From positions 310,001 to 374,000 of the forward strand of contig NZ_JADPKT010000063.1 of NCBI RefSeq assembly GCF_023074075.1: a stretch of 64,000 bases of DNA. Reading direction: 5' to 3'. Of the stretch, positions 38,255-48,467 are shown one piece after another. The number at the start of each line of letters is the position of its first letter. Positions within the stretch are counted from its first letter, which is position 1. A model generated the notes under the pieces. That model was given only the letters and a program-made list of their open reading frames with translations, did not search any database and had not been told where the DNA came from. Source of the DNA: Bradyrhizobium sp. 138 (GTDB taxonomy: Bacteria; Pseudomonadota; Alphaproteobacteria; Rhizobiales; Xanthobacteraceae). The position numbers and the translations under genes were made by a program.

Positions 38255-38764
38255 TCAATTGGTCCAAGCGAAGGCAACCTTGTCGAGCGACTTCGGCCCG
38301 AACCGCTCTGACGAGCGCGCCACCATACGGCCCCCCAGCGCCCGGTAGAACTCGGTCGCCGGGTCGTTGTCCGAGAGCGCCCACACCACCATGCTCTTCA
38401 GTCCGCTCTGCATCAGGTCGCGGCGGGCGGCGGCGAACAGGCGACGGCCGAAGCCGAGACCCTGGAATTCCGGACGCAGATAAAGCTCGTAGACCTCGCC
38501 GTCGAAATGCAGGCTGCGGGCACGGTTGCGACCGTAATTGGCGTAGCCTGCGATCTTGTCGCCGAACACCAGCACGCTGACGCGGCTGCCCTTGCGGATC
38601 GCGCTGTCCCACCATTGTGGGCCACGGCGGTTGATCAGCTTTTCCAGCTCGGCACCGGGAATGATGCCCTGATAGGCGGAGCGCCAGGCTTCGTCATGAG
38701 TGGACGCCACCGCAGTTGCATCTGCAGCTTTGGCCGGCCGGACCTCGATCAGGGTTGTGCTCAT
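38255..38764 (-). CDS. GNAT family N-acetyltransferase
   Basis: This 169-residue acyltransferase has the acetyl-CoA motif LRPEFQGLGFGRRLF and the later ALSDNDPATEFYRALGG segment. The substrate is not evident. The ATG at 38764 (MSTTLIEVRPAKAADA) fits the family start; an extension to 38800 is unlikely. Confidence 0.88.
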   Translation of the reverse strand: MSTTLIEVRPAKAADATAVASTHDEAWRSAYQGIIPGAELEKLINRRGPQWWDSAIRKGSRVSVLVFGDKIAGYANYGRNRARSLHFDGEVYELYLRPEFQGLGFGRRLFAAARRDLMQSGLKSMVVWALSDNDPATEFYRALGGRMVARSSERFGPKSLDKVAFAWTN

Positions 38765-39027
38765 GGACGCAATCAAACCAAGTCGCCGCGTCGGCGGCAA
38801 GACCTATCGTTAATTATCGGTTAACGTGTGGACTTTGTGCATCAGTATCTTAACCATGTTGTACCGAAAAAAGACAAGACGCCACTTAGTTGGCACCGGC
38901 ATGCCGTGCGTCGGTGCAAAACGCCCGTGGCGGCAACGAATGAACGGTGATGGCGACGCAGAAAGTCTGCCGATACTGATTCGTTCCTACTAGTCTGATG
39001 GTCGCGGTTCTCGCCTTTCGGCAATCC

Positions 39028-39927
39028 ATGCGGCTTCTCAATACCATCGCGCTCCTGCCTCTGCTGGCCTTGCTGACTGCGGCGCCTCTGTGCGCCCAGG
39101 TCACTCTTGGCCCATCCGGCGAGGAGGGCGAACCGCTTCGCCGACAACAATGGCTTGTGCCGTCGCCGGCTACCGACATTGCCGCGCATGCCCTGCTGTT
39201 TCGCCCCCCCGGCGCAGGTCCGTTCCGGCTTGCGGTGATCGCGCACGCCTCGACCCAGAATGGTTTGCGTCGTGCGCAGATGCCGCAACCGGAATACCGT
39301 CCGCTCGTAGCCCATCTCGTCGCGCGCGGTTTTGCCGTGCTGGTGCCGGAGCGGCTCGGCCATGGCGCGACCGGCGGCCGCTATGTCGAGGACCAGGGCG
39401 GATGTGACGAGGCCGACTATGCGCGTTCGGGCCGAGCAACGGCCGAGCAGATCCGGCTCGCGCTGGACCATTTGCGAAAGCAGGATTTCATTCGCAAGGA
39501 GGCCGCCATCGTGATCGGCCATTCCGCCGGCGGCTGGGGTGCGCTGGCGCTGGCGCATGCCGATCCGAAAGCGATCTCGGCGATCACAGTGTTCGCACCG
39601 GGGCGCGGCGGCCACGCCAATGACGAGCCGAACCGGATCTGCGCGCCGCACTCGCTTCGTGCCACTGCTGCGGAGTTCGGCAGGGGCGCGCGCATTCCGG
39701 TCACCTGGCTCGTTGCGGGCAACGACAGCTATTTCTCGCCGGCATTTTCGAAAGGGCTGGCCGATGCGTTTCGCGGCAGCGGCGGCAAAGCCGATGTTCG
39801 CGTCTTGCCGGCCGTCGGCAGCGAGGGGCATTGGATGATCGAGAGCGAGGCCGGGGTCAAGGCCGCAAGCGACGCGCTTGATCGCGCACTGAACCCGCCG
39901 AAGCCCATGGCGACAAAGAAGCCATGA
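39028..39927 (+). CDS. Secreted alpha/beta hydrolase (dienelactone-hydrolase-like)
   Basis: This 299-residue protein begins with a signal peptide (MRLLNTIALLPLLALLTAAP), then an alpha/beta-hydrolase fold. The nucleophile lies in GHSAGGWGALAL, and the late GSEGHW supplies the His. The ATG at 39028 fits the signal peptide better than the in-frame ATG at 38998. Its stop overlaps the next gene start (ATGA). Confidence 0.82.
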   Translation: MRLLNTIALLPLLALLTAAPLCAQVTLGPSGEEGEPLRRQQWLVPSPATDIAAHALLFRPPGAGPFRLAVIAHASTQNGLRRAQMPQPEYRPLVAHLVARGFAVLVPERLGHGATGGRYVEDQGGCDEADYARSGRATAEQIRLALDHLRKQDFIRKEAAIVIGHSAGGWGALALAHADPKAISAITVFAPGRGGHANDEPNRICAPHSLRATAAEFGRGARIPVTWLVAGNDSYFSPAFSKGLADAFRGSGGKADVRVLPAVGSEGHWMIESEAGVKAASDALDRALNPPKPMATKKP

Positions 39928-40391
39928 CGCTGTATTTTCTGATCAAATATCTGCATGTGCTCGGCGCCATCGTCATCCTCGGCACCGGGACCGGCATCGC
40001 CTTCTTCATGCTGATGGCTCATCGCACTGGCGATGTGGCGTTCATTGCACGCACCGCGTCGGTGGTCGTGATTGCGGATGCGATCTTCACGCTCTCCGCC
40101 GTGATCCTGCAGCCGGTCTCGGGTGGCCTGCTGATGCTGTTCTCGGCGACGCCGATCACCGAGCACTGGCTGCTCACCTCGCTCGCGCTCTACGTCGTCG
40201 CAGGCCTATTTTGGGTCCCCGTCGTCTTCATGCAGATCGAGATGCGCGATCTCGCGCACAAGGCCACCGGGCAGCGCGGTGTGCTTCCCGAGCGCTACTT
40301 CGTCCTGTTCCGCCGCTGGTTCGCATTCGGCTTCCCCGGTTTCGGGGCGACGATGCTGATCCTGTGGCTGATGATCGCCAAACCGTTTTGA
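39924..40391 (+). CDS. DUF2269 integral membrane protein
   Basis: The 155-residue protein has four membrane helices and the family start TLYFLIKYLHVLGAIVILGTGTGIAFF, in which the His residues are conserved. Function is unknown. It lies between the hydrolase (ATGA overlap) and the SDR-DoxX gene. Confidence 0.88.
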   Translation: MTLYFLIKYLHVLGAIVILGTGTGIAFFMLMAHRTGDVAFIARTASVVVIADAIFTLSAVILQPVSGGLLMLFSATPITEHWLLTSLALYVVAGLFWVPVVFMQIEMRDLAHKATGQRGVLPERYFVLFRRWFAFGFPGFGATMLILWLMIAKPF

Positions 40392-40399
40392 GAGACCCG

Positions 40400-41719
40400 A
40401 TGGGTGAGCGAACCATTCTGGTGCTCGGCGCCTCCGGCCTGATCGGGCGCTTCGTCACCGACGATCTTCGCGCGCGGGGATTTCGCGTCGTCGGCCTGGC
40501 ACGCAGCCTGTCGTCGGCGCAAAAGATGAGCTCGCTTGATATCGAGCTGCCGATCCTCTCCCTCGATACGGCTGCCCTGACGCGACTGCTCCGCGGGCAC
40601 GCCGTGGACATCGTCGTGAACTGCCTCGGCGTACTTCAGGACGGGCCCGGCAGTGACACGGGCGCCGTGCATCGCGATTTTGTCGCGCGGCTGCTTGCGG
40701 CGATCGGCGACAGCGGCCGTGCGATCCGCCTGGTGCACATCTCGATCCCCGGAGCGGCGGAGGCCGACCGCACTGCCTTCGCGACGACCAAGCGCGAAGC
40801 CGAGCGCTTGATCGCGGTCTCCGGCATTCCCTATGCCGTGTTGCGGCCCGGCTTCGTGGTCGCACCGTCAGCCTATGGCGGCAGCGCCATGCTCCGCGCG
40901 CTCGCGGCCTTTCCGCTCGATCTTCCAGACAAGGAAATGGCAACGCCGTTCCAACCCGTCGCGGTGGAGGATATTTCGGCCACCATCGCCTGGCTCGCCG
41001 CACGTGACGTCGACGAGGCCACCGTGAAGGCGGTGAGCTGGGATCTGATGCAAACAGAGCTGGTCACCATGGCCGGCGTCATCAAAGAGTTTCGTCTCGC
41101 ATTCGGCACGGCCGGCTGGCTGCGTGTCGCGATGCCGGCCTTCATGCTCGAGCTCGGCGCCAAGATCGGCGATCTCGCCTGTCATCTCGGCTGGATGCCG
41201 CCGATGCGCTCCACGGCCATCGCCGAACTGCGCCGTGGTGTGCGAGGTGATCCCTCGGCGTGGATCACCGCCACCGGCATCACACCGAAGACGCTGACGG
41301 ACATGATCGGCCGCCATCCCGCGACGGTCCAGGACAAATGGTTCGCGCGCCTGTTCCTGGTCAAGGCGCTGATCTTGGCGAGTCTGGTGGCGTTCTGGCT
41401 CGTCTCCGGCTTCATCGCGCTGTTCGTGTCCTATCGCGCCGCCGCCGCGATCCTGACTGGGCACAATTTCCCGCCGGCGCTGGTCGATCCCATCACCATC
41501 GGCACCAGCTTGATGGACATGAGCATCGGCGCGCTGATCGCCTTCCGCCGCACTGCGGCGATCGGCCTCGTTGCAGGCATCATGGCCTCGCTCGGCTATA
41601 TGGTCGGCGCGGCGATCCTGACACCCGACCTCTGGATCGAGCCGCTCGGTGCGCTGGTGAAGACCGGGCCGGCGATCGTGCTGATGCTGGTCGCGCTCCT
41701 GATGCTGGATAATCGATAG
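40400..41719 (+). CDS. NAD-dependent epimerase/SDR with C-terminal DoxX-like membrane domain
   Basis: This 439-residue fusion has an atypical SDR domain (dinucleotide loop LVLGASGLIGRF at about 6-17; residues ~1-290) and a C-terminal DoxX-like domain with about four membrane helices (about 310-435). The ATG at 40400 lies eight bases after the DUF2269 stop. Such fusions occur in many Proteobacteria, with substrates unproven. Confidence 0.85.
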   Translation: MGERTILVLGASGLIGRFVTDDLRARGFRVVGLARSLSSAQKMSSLDIELPILSLDTAALTRLLRGHAVDIVVNCLGVLQDGPGSDTGAVHRDFVARLLAAIGDSGRAIRLVHISIPGAAEADRTAFATTKREAERLIAVSGIPYAVLRPGFVVAPSAYGGSAMLRALAAFPLDLPDKEMATPFQPVAVEDISATIAWLAARDVDEATVKAVSWDLMQTELVTMAGVIKEFRLAFGTAGWLRVAMPAFMLELGAKIGDLACHLGWMPPMRSTAIAELRRGVRGDPSAWITATGITPKTLTDMIGRHPATVQDKWFARLFLVKALILASLVAFWLVSGFIALFVSYRAAAAILTGHNFPPALVDPITIGTSLMDMSIGALIAFRRTAAIGLVAGIMASLGYMVGAAILTPDLWIEPLGALVKTGPAIVLMLVALLMLDNR

Positions 41720-41779
41720 CGTTTTCGAGCGAAGTGGAGCCCGGTTCGCGTGAAGAAAACGCGTCAAGAGAGAAGTCTG

Positions 41780-42187
41780 ATGAGCAAATGGCCCGACGAC
41801 GACGTGATCCTGTTCGACGGCGTCTGCATCTTCTGCTCGCGCTGGGTCCGCTTCGTTGCGAAGCGCGACATGGCGAGGCGGTTTCGGTTCACGCCGATCC
41901 AGTCGGACTATGGGACTCGGCTCGCGCGGGCATTCGGTATCGATCCCGATGATCCCGATACCAACGCCGTTGTCCATGGCGGCGTGGTATTCATGAAGTC
42001 CGACGCCGCGCTGACGGTGCTGTCGCAGCTGCCCGGCTGGAGCTGGGTGGGCGCGTTCTTCGCGGTGCCGAAGCCGCTGCGCGATTCCGTTTACGGCCTC
42101 ATCGCGCGCAATCGCTATCGCATTTTCGGGAAGTACGATTCGTGTTTCGTGCCTGATGCCGATTTGCGGGCCCGGGTGATCGAGTAG
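41780..42187 (+). CDS. DCC-family (DUF393) thiol-disulfide oxidoreductase-like protein
   Basis: The 135-residue protein has the DxxCxxC motif FDGVCIFCSRWVRFV near the N-terminus. DUF393 proteins are predicted thiol-redox proteins. The ATG at 41780 has GAGAGAAG upstream. It follows the SDR-DoxX gene by 60 bases; DCC and DoxX genes often neighbour one another, suggesting redox work at the membrane. Confidence 0.85.
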   Translation: MSKWPDDDVILFDGVCIFCSRWVRFVAKRDMARRFRFTPIQSDYGTRLARAFGIDPDDPDTNAVVHGGVVFMKSDAALTVLSQLPGWSWVGAFFAVPKPLRDSVYGLIARNRYRIFGKYDSCFVPDADLRARVIE

Positions 42188-42190
42188 CTA

Positions 42191-42205
42191 CGTCATTGCG
42201 AGCGA
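42191..42205. repeat. Partial copy of family C repeat (CGTCATTGCGAGCGA)
   Basis: This is the left end only of the element seen complete at 61545-61630. It sits in the 20-base gap between convergent genes. Confidence 0.5.
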
Positions 42206-42207
42206 AA

Positions 42208-43455
42208 CTACGGCTTGCCCGCAGCCGCCAGCACTTCCTTCGCCGCCCGCTCGCCGCTGTCCCGCGCGCCATGCGCCGTCGTGAAGAAAGTCGGTGATGT
42301 CGCCTCGCCCGCGAAGAACAGCCGTCCATCCACCGGCGCAGCCAGCGCCGCACGGTCGCCGGCGTGCCCCGGCAGCGCGTGCGAATAGGAGCCCCGCGCG
42401 AGGGGATCGTGGGCCCAGCGCGACTCATACAGCGGCTTCAGCTTGCGGCGGATGCCGTTGCCGAGGAAGCCGGCGATCTCGTTGATAGCTTGCGCGGCAA
42501 TGGCGCCTTCGCCGCAATCCTCCAGCGCGCGCGCAAAGCTGCCGCCGAAAAAGCCTTCGATGCAGGGCTGGCCGAACGGGCGGATGTGATAGGTGCCCAT
42601 CTCGGTGCGCATGGTGGCGCCGCGCAAATTGGCTTCCTTCGGGAAGGCTTCGGCGTCTTCGAGCGCCAGCGTCACCTTGTCGTCGACGCCGAGCGGCAGG
42701 CCGGCTGCTGCGCCGACCTTGGTCGGCAATGGCGGCGAGAAGCGGACCGTCTCATCGGCGATCAGATTGGTCGGCACCGTGACGATCAACTTGTCGGCGG
42801 TCAGCGCGCCCTGCGATGTCTCGATGCGGATGCGCTTGCCGGAATGATCGATCAGCGCAACCTTGCAGTTCAACGCCACCGGGCAGAGCGCGCCGTAGGT
42901 CGAAACGAGCGCGCCATAGCCGCGCCGGACGCGCCAGTTGAGGTCCGTGTCCTCATAGGCATCCCAGTCCAGCGTCGACATATCCTTCAGCTCGCAGCCG
43001 TTGATATAGGTCGAGATCGCGTCGATCATCGGATTCCAGCGATTGCCCACTTCAAGGCTCAGGCTCGCGGGCTCGTCCTTGCCATTTTGCGCGGCCTGCC
43101 AGAGGCGCGCGTAGAACGTATCCATCGCGCGGATGAAATCGTCGCGCTCGCCTTGCGGAAACGCGTTGCCATAAGCGCGCTCGCGCCAGGGCGGCAGGTC
43201 CTTGTTGAGCTCGAACCCGAGCTGCCGCGCGATTGCGACGAAAGAGTTTTTGTCGGCGGAGTGCAGCCAGCCGCAGCCGACGTCGAAGATCACCTCAGGC
43301 GAGGCCTGTACCGTCCAGGCGCGGCCGCCGAGCCTGCCACGCGCCTCCAGCACGATCACCGCGAGGCCGCAGTCCGCCAGCGCATGCGCCGCGCCGAGGC
43401 CGGCGGCCCCGGCGCCGATGATCGCGACGTCGACGGACGAAGGGAGGGAGGTCAT
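42208..43455 (-). CDS. FAD-dependent amine oxidase/oxidoreductase
   Basis: This 415-residue flavoprotein has the N-terminal dinucleotide motif VAIIGAGAAGLGAAHALADCG, followed by GRLGGRAWT, and the C-terminal FAD clasp RLFFAGEATSPTFFTTAHGA. It resembles monoamine-oxidase-type enzymes; the substrate is unknown. No partner gene is close. Confidence 0.88.
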   Translation of the reverse strand: MTSLPSSVDVAIIGAGAAGLGAAHALADCGLAVIVLEARGRLGGRAWTVQASPEVIFDVGCGWLHSADKNSFVAIARQLGFELNKDLPPWRERAYGNAFPQGERDDFIRAMDTFYARLWQAAQNGKDEPASLSLEVGNRWNPMIDAISTYINGCELKDMSTLDWDAYEDTDLNWRVRRGYGALVSTYGALCPVALNCKVALIDHSGKRIRIETSQGALTADKLIVTVPTNLIADETVRFSPPLPTKVGAAAGLPLGVDDKVTLALEDAEAFPKEANLRGATMRTEMGTYHIRPFGQPCIEGFFGGSFARALEDCGEGAIAAQAINEIAGFLGNGIRRKLKPLYESRWAHDPLARGSYSHALPGHAGDRAALAAPVDGRLFFAGEATSPTFFTTAHGARDSGERAAKEVLAAAGKP

Positions 43456-43575
43456 TGGCGGGCTCTAGCACGTTCGCTGGGTGCGCTGAAGCCGCTACGC
43501 GTATAGCGGTCATCAACCGCCCATGTGTGCAACAGCGCTTTGGGGCGGGTGATTCAATATTCTGGAGACGGTCTC

Positions 43576-43653
43576 GTAGGGTGGGCAAAGGCGCCCTTGC
43601 GCCGTGCCCACCATTCTCAAGTGGTGGGCACGCTATCGCGTTGCCCACCCTAC
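43576..43653. repeat. Dispersed palindromic repeat, family A, copy 2
   Basis: Opens GTAGGGTGGGCAAAGGCGC and closes GTTGCCCACCCTAC, with GCGCCGTGCCCACC and GGTGGGCACGC arms, as at 13066-13157. It lies downstream of typA and upstream of the oxidoreductase, both on the minus strand. Confidence 0.82.
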
Positions 43654-43674
43654 GGCACTGCGGTGTGCGGCAGC

Positions 43675-45501
<1,827 letters not shown>

Positions 45502-45608
45502 GAGTGAGCTTCTTTGCGTTCGTACAATGGGTTAAGCGCGATCTCGCCGGTCGGACCGGGACCTCTTCTCGAAACAACGCTGGAAGACTGGAAACGGGCG
45601 CTCGCCGC

Positions 45609-45640
45609 CCAAAAAGGAAGCCCGGCCATATCGACCGGGC
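45609..45640 (-). terminator. Rho-independent terminator for the upstream minus-strand operon
   Basis: Read on the minus strand, GCCCGG (45640-45635), a nine-base loop and CCGGGC (45625-45620) are followed by TTCCTTTTT. It lies about 100 bases beyond the last small membrane protein gene of the Lgt-like/radical SAM operon and about 110 bases upstream of typA, so typA needs its own promoter below it. Confidence 0.7.
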
Positions 45641-45738
45641 ACCCTGCGCGTTGCGGCGCAATATATGCAAAAACCGCCAAAAAACAATGTGTTCTTTGGC
45701 CATTGGTTGACTGAATTTTGTCCGGGAATCTCCGGGGC

Positions 45739-46020
45739 TTAGCTGCCGTTCCGGGCCGGCGGGGCCTTTCGGCCCATGATGGCCGCCCAGATCATGACGA
45801 CCCCTCCGATGCCGATGACCAGTCCCAAAAAGACCAGCGAAGCGATGTCGGCGGGGATCTGGCCACCTTCGACCACCGACATTCCGCCGAACAGGAGCGC
45901 GCAGAGCCCCGGCAGCAGCATGAAGATCCCGGCGATCGCCATCAGCGCGGTCAGGCAGCCGCTGCGCTGGTGCTGGTTCTGCGGGGGCAGATCCGGTGGG
46001 GTTTGCCTGGAATCGCTCAT
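45739..46020 (-). CDS. Small membrane protein B (93 aa), tandem paralogue
   Basis: The 93-residue protein has a polar N-terminus, then two membrane helices (about 22-43 and 58-78). The first helix starts RSGCLTALM and includes LLPGLCALLF, almost the same as in the preceding gene. The ATG at 46020 overlaps the preceding stop (ATGA). It is the last gene of the operon and is followed by a terminator. I do not recognise the family. Confidence 0.75.
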   Translation of the reverse strand: MSDSRQTPPDLPPQNQHQRSGCLTALMAIAGIFMLLPGLCALLFGGMSVVEGGQIPADIASLVFLGLVIGIGGVVMIWAAIMGRKAPPARNGS

Positions 46021-46247
46021 GGTCTCTTTCTCGCTGCCCTGATCAGCATCACGCCGGCAACGGCCGCCAGCAGCGCAAGCACGAGGACGGGAATGAAGCG
46101 GGTGTCGAAGTGGGACGATTGGGTCTGGTCGAACGCAAAGATCAGGGCGCAGATGCCGGGCAGCAGCAGGATCACCCCGAACATCACCATCAACGCGGTG
46201 GCGCATCCGCTTCGCGGCGGCGGTGAGGGTGGAGGCGTGTCGCTCAT
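46017..46247 (-). CDS. Small membrane protein A (76 aa), tandem paralogue
   Basis: The 76-residue protein has a Pro-rich start, then two membrane helices. The first helix, RSGCATALMVMFGVILLLPG, shares RSGC-x-TALM and LLPG-x-CAL-x-F with the following gene. Its start overlaps the radical SAM stop (ATGA) and its stop overlaps the next start. Function is unknown; co-translation suggests a partner role for the enzyme. Confidence 0.75.
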   Translation of the reverse strand: MSDTPPPSPPPRSGCATALMVMFGVILLLPGICALIFAFDQTQSSHFDTRFIPVLVLALLAAVAGVMLIRAARKRP

Positions 46248-47689
46248 CGCGACATCTCCTCACTGTGCCTGGCTTCCCGATAAGTTTCACCGGCCAGCGC
46301 GGTGCGGATTCCGTCGATCTTGCCGTTCCGGTAGAACAGATTGTAGGTGTCGAACGGAATGATCGTCCCCTGCTCCGTCACGAAATGGATGCAGCTGCGC
46401 TTGACGTTGCCGACGCAGAAATTGAAACGATCGAGGAATTGCACGATGGTGACGCGGAACACGTTCTCGTAAGTGAGTCCTTCCGGCACCTCGAAGCTCG
46501 GCAGGCAGCACAGCAATTCGCAGACGCGCTCGCTGGTGTTCAGTGGCCCCGACGACAGCGAGAACAGGTCGACGAATTTCTCCCGCAGCATCGGATATTT
46601 TTCCGGACTGATCGTGTTGGGCATCACCGCAACCAGCTGCTCCTGCGGAATCACCGATGTCAGCGGCAGCACCTTCTCGCCGTTGCGCAGGCCGTAACCG
46701 ATCGAGATGCTTTCGGGGTTACAGGGCAGCGGGATCATGTCCTTGTCGCCGAACACGCCGGTCTCGATCACGCGCTTGCGGATCTCCGACAGCATGATGC
46801 GGTCGCTATTCTTGTCGAAATTCTCGTTGCGGCCGGCGTCCTGCACCGGCTGCAGCGTGACGCCGCGCACGCATTTCCAGGTCAGCGCGTGACGGACGAT
46901 GTCGCCGATCTCGGCCTCGTTGACACCGCGCTTGATGGTCGCGACCAGCGTGGTCGACACGCCGAAATGCTCGAGATTCTCCAGCGCCTGCTGGCGAATC
47001 TTGCGCAAATCCGCGCCGCGCAAATTGATCAGCGCATCGCGCTGCAGCGAATCGAACTGGAGATAGACCTCCAGCCCGCGTCTGTTCTCGGCGAGCCGTG
47101 CCACAAAATCCTTTTCGCGGGCGATGCGCAGGCCGTTGGTATTGATCATGACGTGGCGGATCGGGCGGGCGCGCACGGCGTCCAGGATCTTGAAGAAATC
47201 CGGATGCAGCGTCGGCTCGCCGCCGGAAATCTGCACCAGATCAGGCTCGCCTTCGCTTGCGACCAGCGCGTCCAGCATCTTCTCGACCGTCGCGAGCGGG
47301 GTGAATTTCGTTCGCACGGGCGAGGATTCCGCGAAGCAAACCGGGCAGGTGAGATTGCAATGCTCGGTGATCTCGATCAGCGCCAGGCAGGAGTGCTGCT
47401 CGTGGTCGGCACACAGGCCGCAATCATAGGGACAGCCGAATTCGGTGCGCTGCTGGAATTGCAGTGGCCGGTCGCCCGGTTTGATGAAATCCTTGCACAG
47501 GCGCCAATAGGCGGCGTCCGTCGACACCAGCGTCGACTGGACACCGTGCTCCCTGCAGCGCTTTTCGTACCAGACCTCGTTGTCCAGGATCTGGATCTTG
47601 GTCGGCACCAGCTTCAGGCAGGTTTCGCAGAGAGATTGGGTCTGGCCCCAGAAGATATAGGGCCGCGACTTACGCAACGGCGCGTTCAT
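46244..47689 (-). CDS. Radical SAM protein resembling the COG1964/tetraether-synthase group
   Basis: This 481-residue enzyme carries the radical SAM signature CNLTCPVC (Cys 111, 115, 118) within SCLALIEITEHCNLTCPVCF and GGEPTL at about residues 155-160. Before it is a Cys-rich N-terminus: C21-x2-C24, C45, then a second C-x3-C-x2-C, CPYDCGLC (86, 90, 93). More cysteines occur near the end (CELLCC, CVGNVKRSC). This multi-cluster layout recalls archaeal tetraether lipid synthase and its COG1964 relatives, which join lipid chains carbon-to-carbon. I therefore infer a membrane-lipid reaction, with the actual substrate unknown. Its start lies 20 bases inside the Lgt-like gene. Confidence 0.78.
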   Translation of the reverse strand: MNAPLRKSRPYIFWGQTQSLCETCLKLVPTKIQILDNEVWYEKRCREHGVQSTLVSTDAAYWRLCKDFIKPGDRPLQFQQRTEFGCPYDCGLCADHEQHSCLALIEITEHCNLTCPVCFAESSPVRTKFTPLATVEKMLDALVASEGEPDLVQISGGEPTLHPDFFKILDAVRARPIRHVMINTNGLRIAREKDFVARLAENRRGLEVYLQFDSLQRDALINLRGADLRKIRQQALENLEHFGVSTTLVATIKRGVNEAEIGDIVRHALTWKCVRGVTLQPVQDAGRNENFDKNSDRIMLSEIRKRVIETGVFGDKDMIPLPCNPESISIGYGLRNGEKVLPLTSVIPQEQLVAVMPNTISPEKYPMLREKFVDLFSLSSGPLNTSERVCELLCCLPSFEVPEGLTYENVFRVTIVQFLDRFNFCVGNVKRSCIHFVTEQGTIIPFDTYNLFYRNGKIDGIRTALAGETYREARHSEEMSR

Positions 47690-48386
47690 GCACGGGTCTC
47701 GCTTTGGGGGCCCTCGCCAGCATGAATGCGGCGTAGAGCACGATGGACAGCGACAGCAGGTGAAACAGGGTGAGGGGGCCGATCAGCGGGCCGTAGGGTT
47801 TGAGGAATTCCCACAGGAAGCGTTGCGCTCCGTAATAGGCGAGCACCAGGTAGAATCCATTGGTGATCGTGAATGCGTTCCGGTTCAAGACCGCCAGCAC
47901 ATAGATGAGCGCGAAGACCGCCATGGCCGCGCTCTCATAGAGCTGCACGGGATGACGAAGGACACCGTCACCGAAATCATGGCCGAACGGCAGCGCCGTC
48001 GGCGTACCATAGGTGAAATCGTCAAGGCCCGCGAAGTAGCAGCCGAGCCGGCCGATCGCGATGCCGAGCGCCAGCGGCAGCGCAAACCGCGCGCCGGTTC
48101 GGACCGTGATCCCTGCGGACCATTTGTAGAGCTCGATCGCCACGATGCCGCCAGCCAGTGCGCCCTCCACCGAGCGCGCAATGCCGCTCTGACCGGACAG
48201 CCACAGATTGGCCGAGCCGAACAGATAGGCTCCGAGGCCTGCGCCGAACACCAGCGCGGCGATGTAAGGCAGCTCGAAGGATTGCACCGGAAACTGCAGG
48301 CGCTGTCGCGACAGCCAGTAGACAGCCGCCGCTGCCGCCAGCCAGGCCGCAATGTCGAAGAGAGTGTGAAGGAAAGCCCCGCTCAT
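47670..48386 (-). CDS. Lgt-like membrane protein (prolipoprotein diacylglyceryl transferase-related)
   Basis: The 238-residue protein has about seven membrane helices and the Lgt pattern GRLGCYFAGLDD...RHPVQLYES. True Lgt has GRxGNFxNGE here; the Asn is Cys and the Glu is Leu. The catalytic His loop (E. coli H103, SFHGG) reads EGALAGGIVAIEL, without His. It is therefore probably not the housekeeping Lgt but a relative acting on another acceptor or lipid. It heads the operon with the radical SAM gene and two small membrane proteins. Confidence 0.78.
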   Translation of the reverse strand: MSGAFLHTLFDIAAWLAAAAAVYWLSRQRLQFPVQSFELPYIAALVFGAGLGAYLFGSANLWLSGQSGIARSVEGALAGGIVAIELYKWSAGITVRTGARFALPLALGIAIGRLGCYFAGLDDFTYGTPTALPFGHDFGDGVLRHPVQLYESAAMAVFALIYVLAVLNRNAFTITNGFYLVLAYYGAQRFLWEFLKPYGPLIGPLTLFHLLSLSIVLYAAFMLARAPKARPVHERAVA

Positions 48387-48467
48387 GCGGGCGATACTAG
48401 CCCAGGTTCTGGCCGCGTGGGATAGTGCGCCCGTTCCTTCTTCAAGCCCAGGGCGAGCCGGGTCGCT

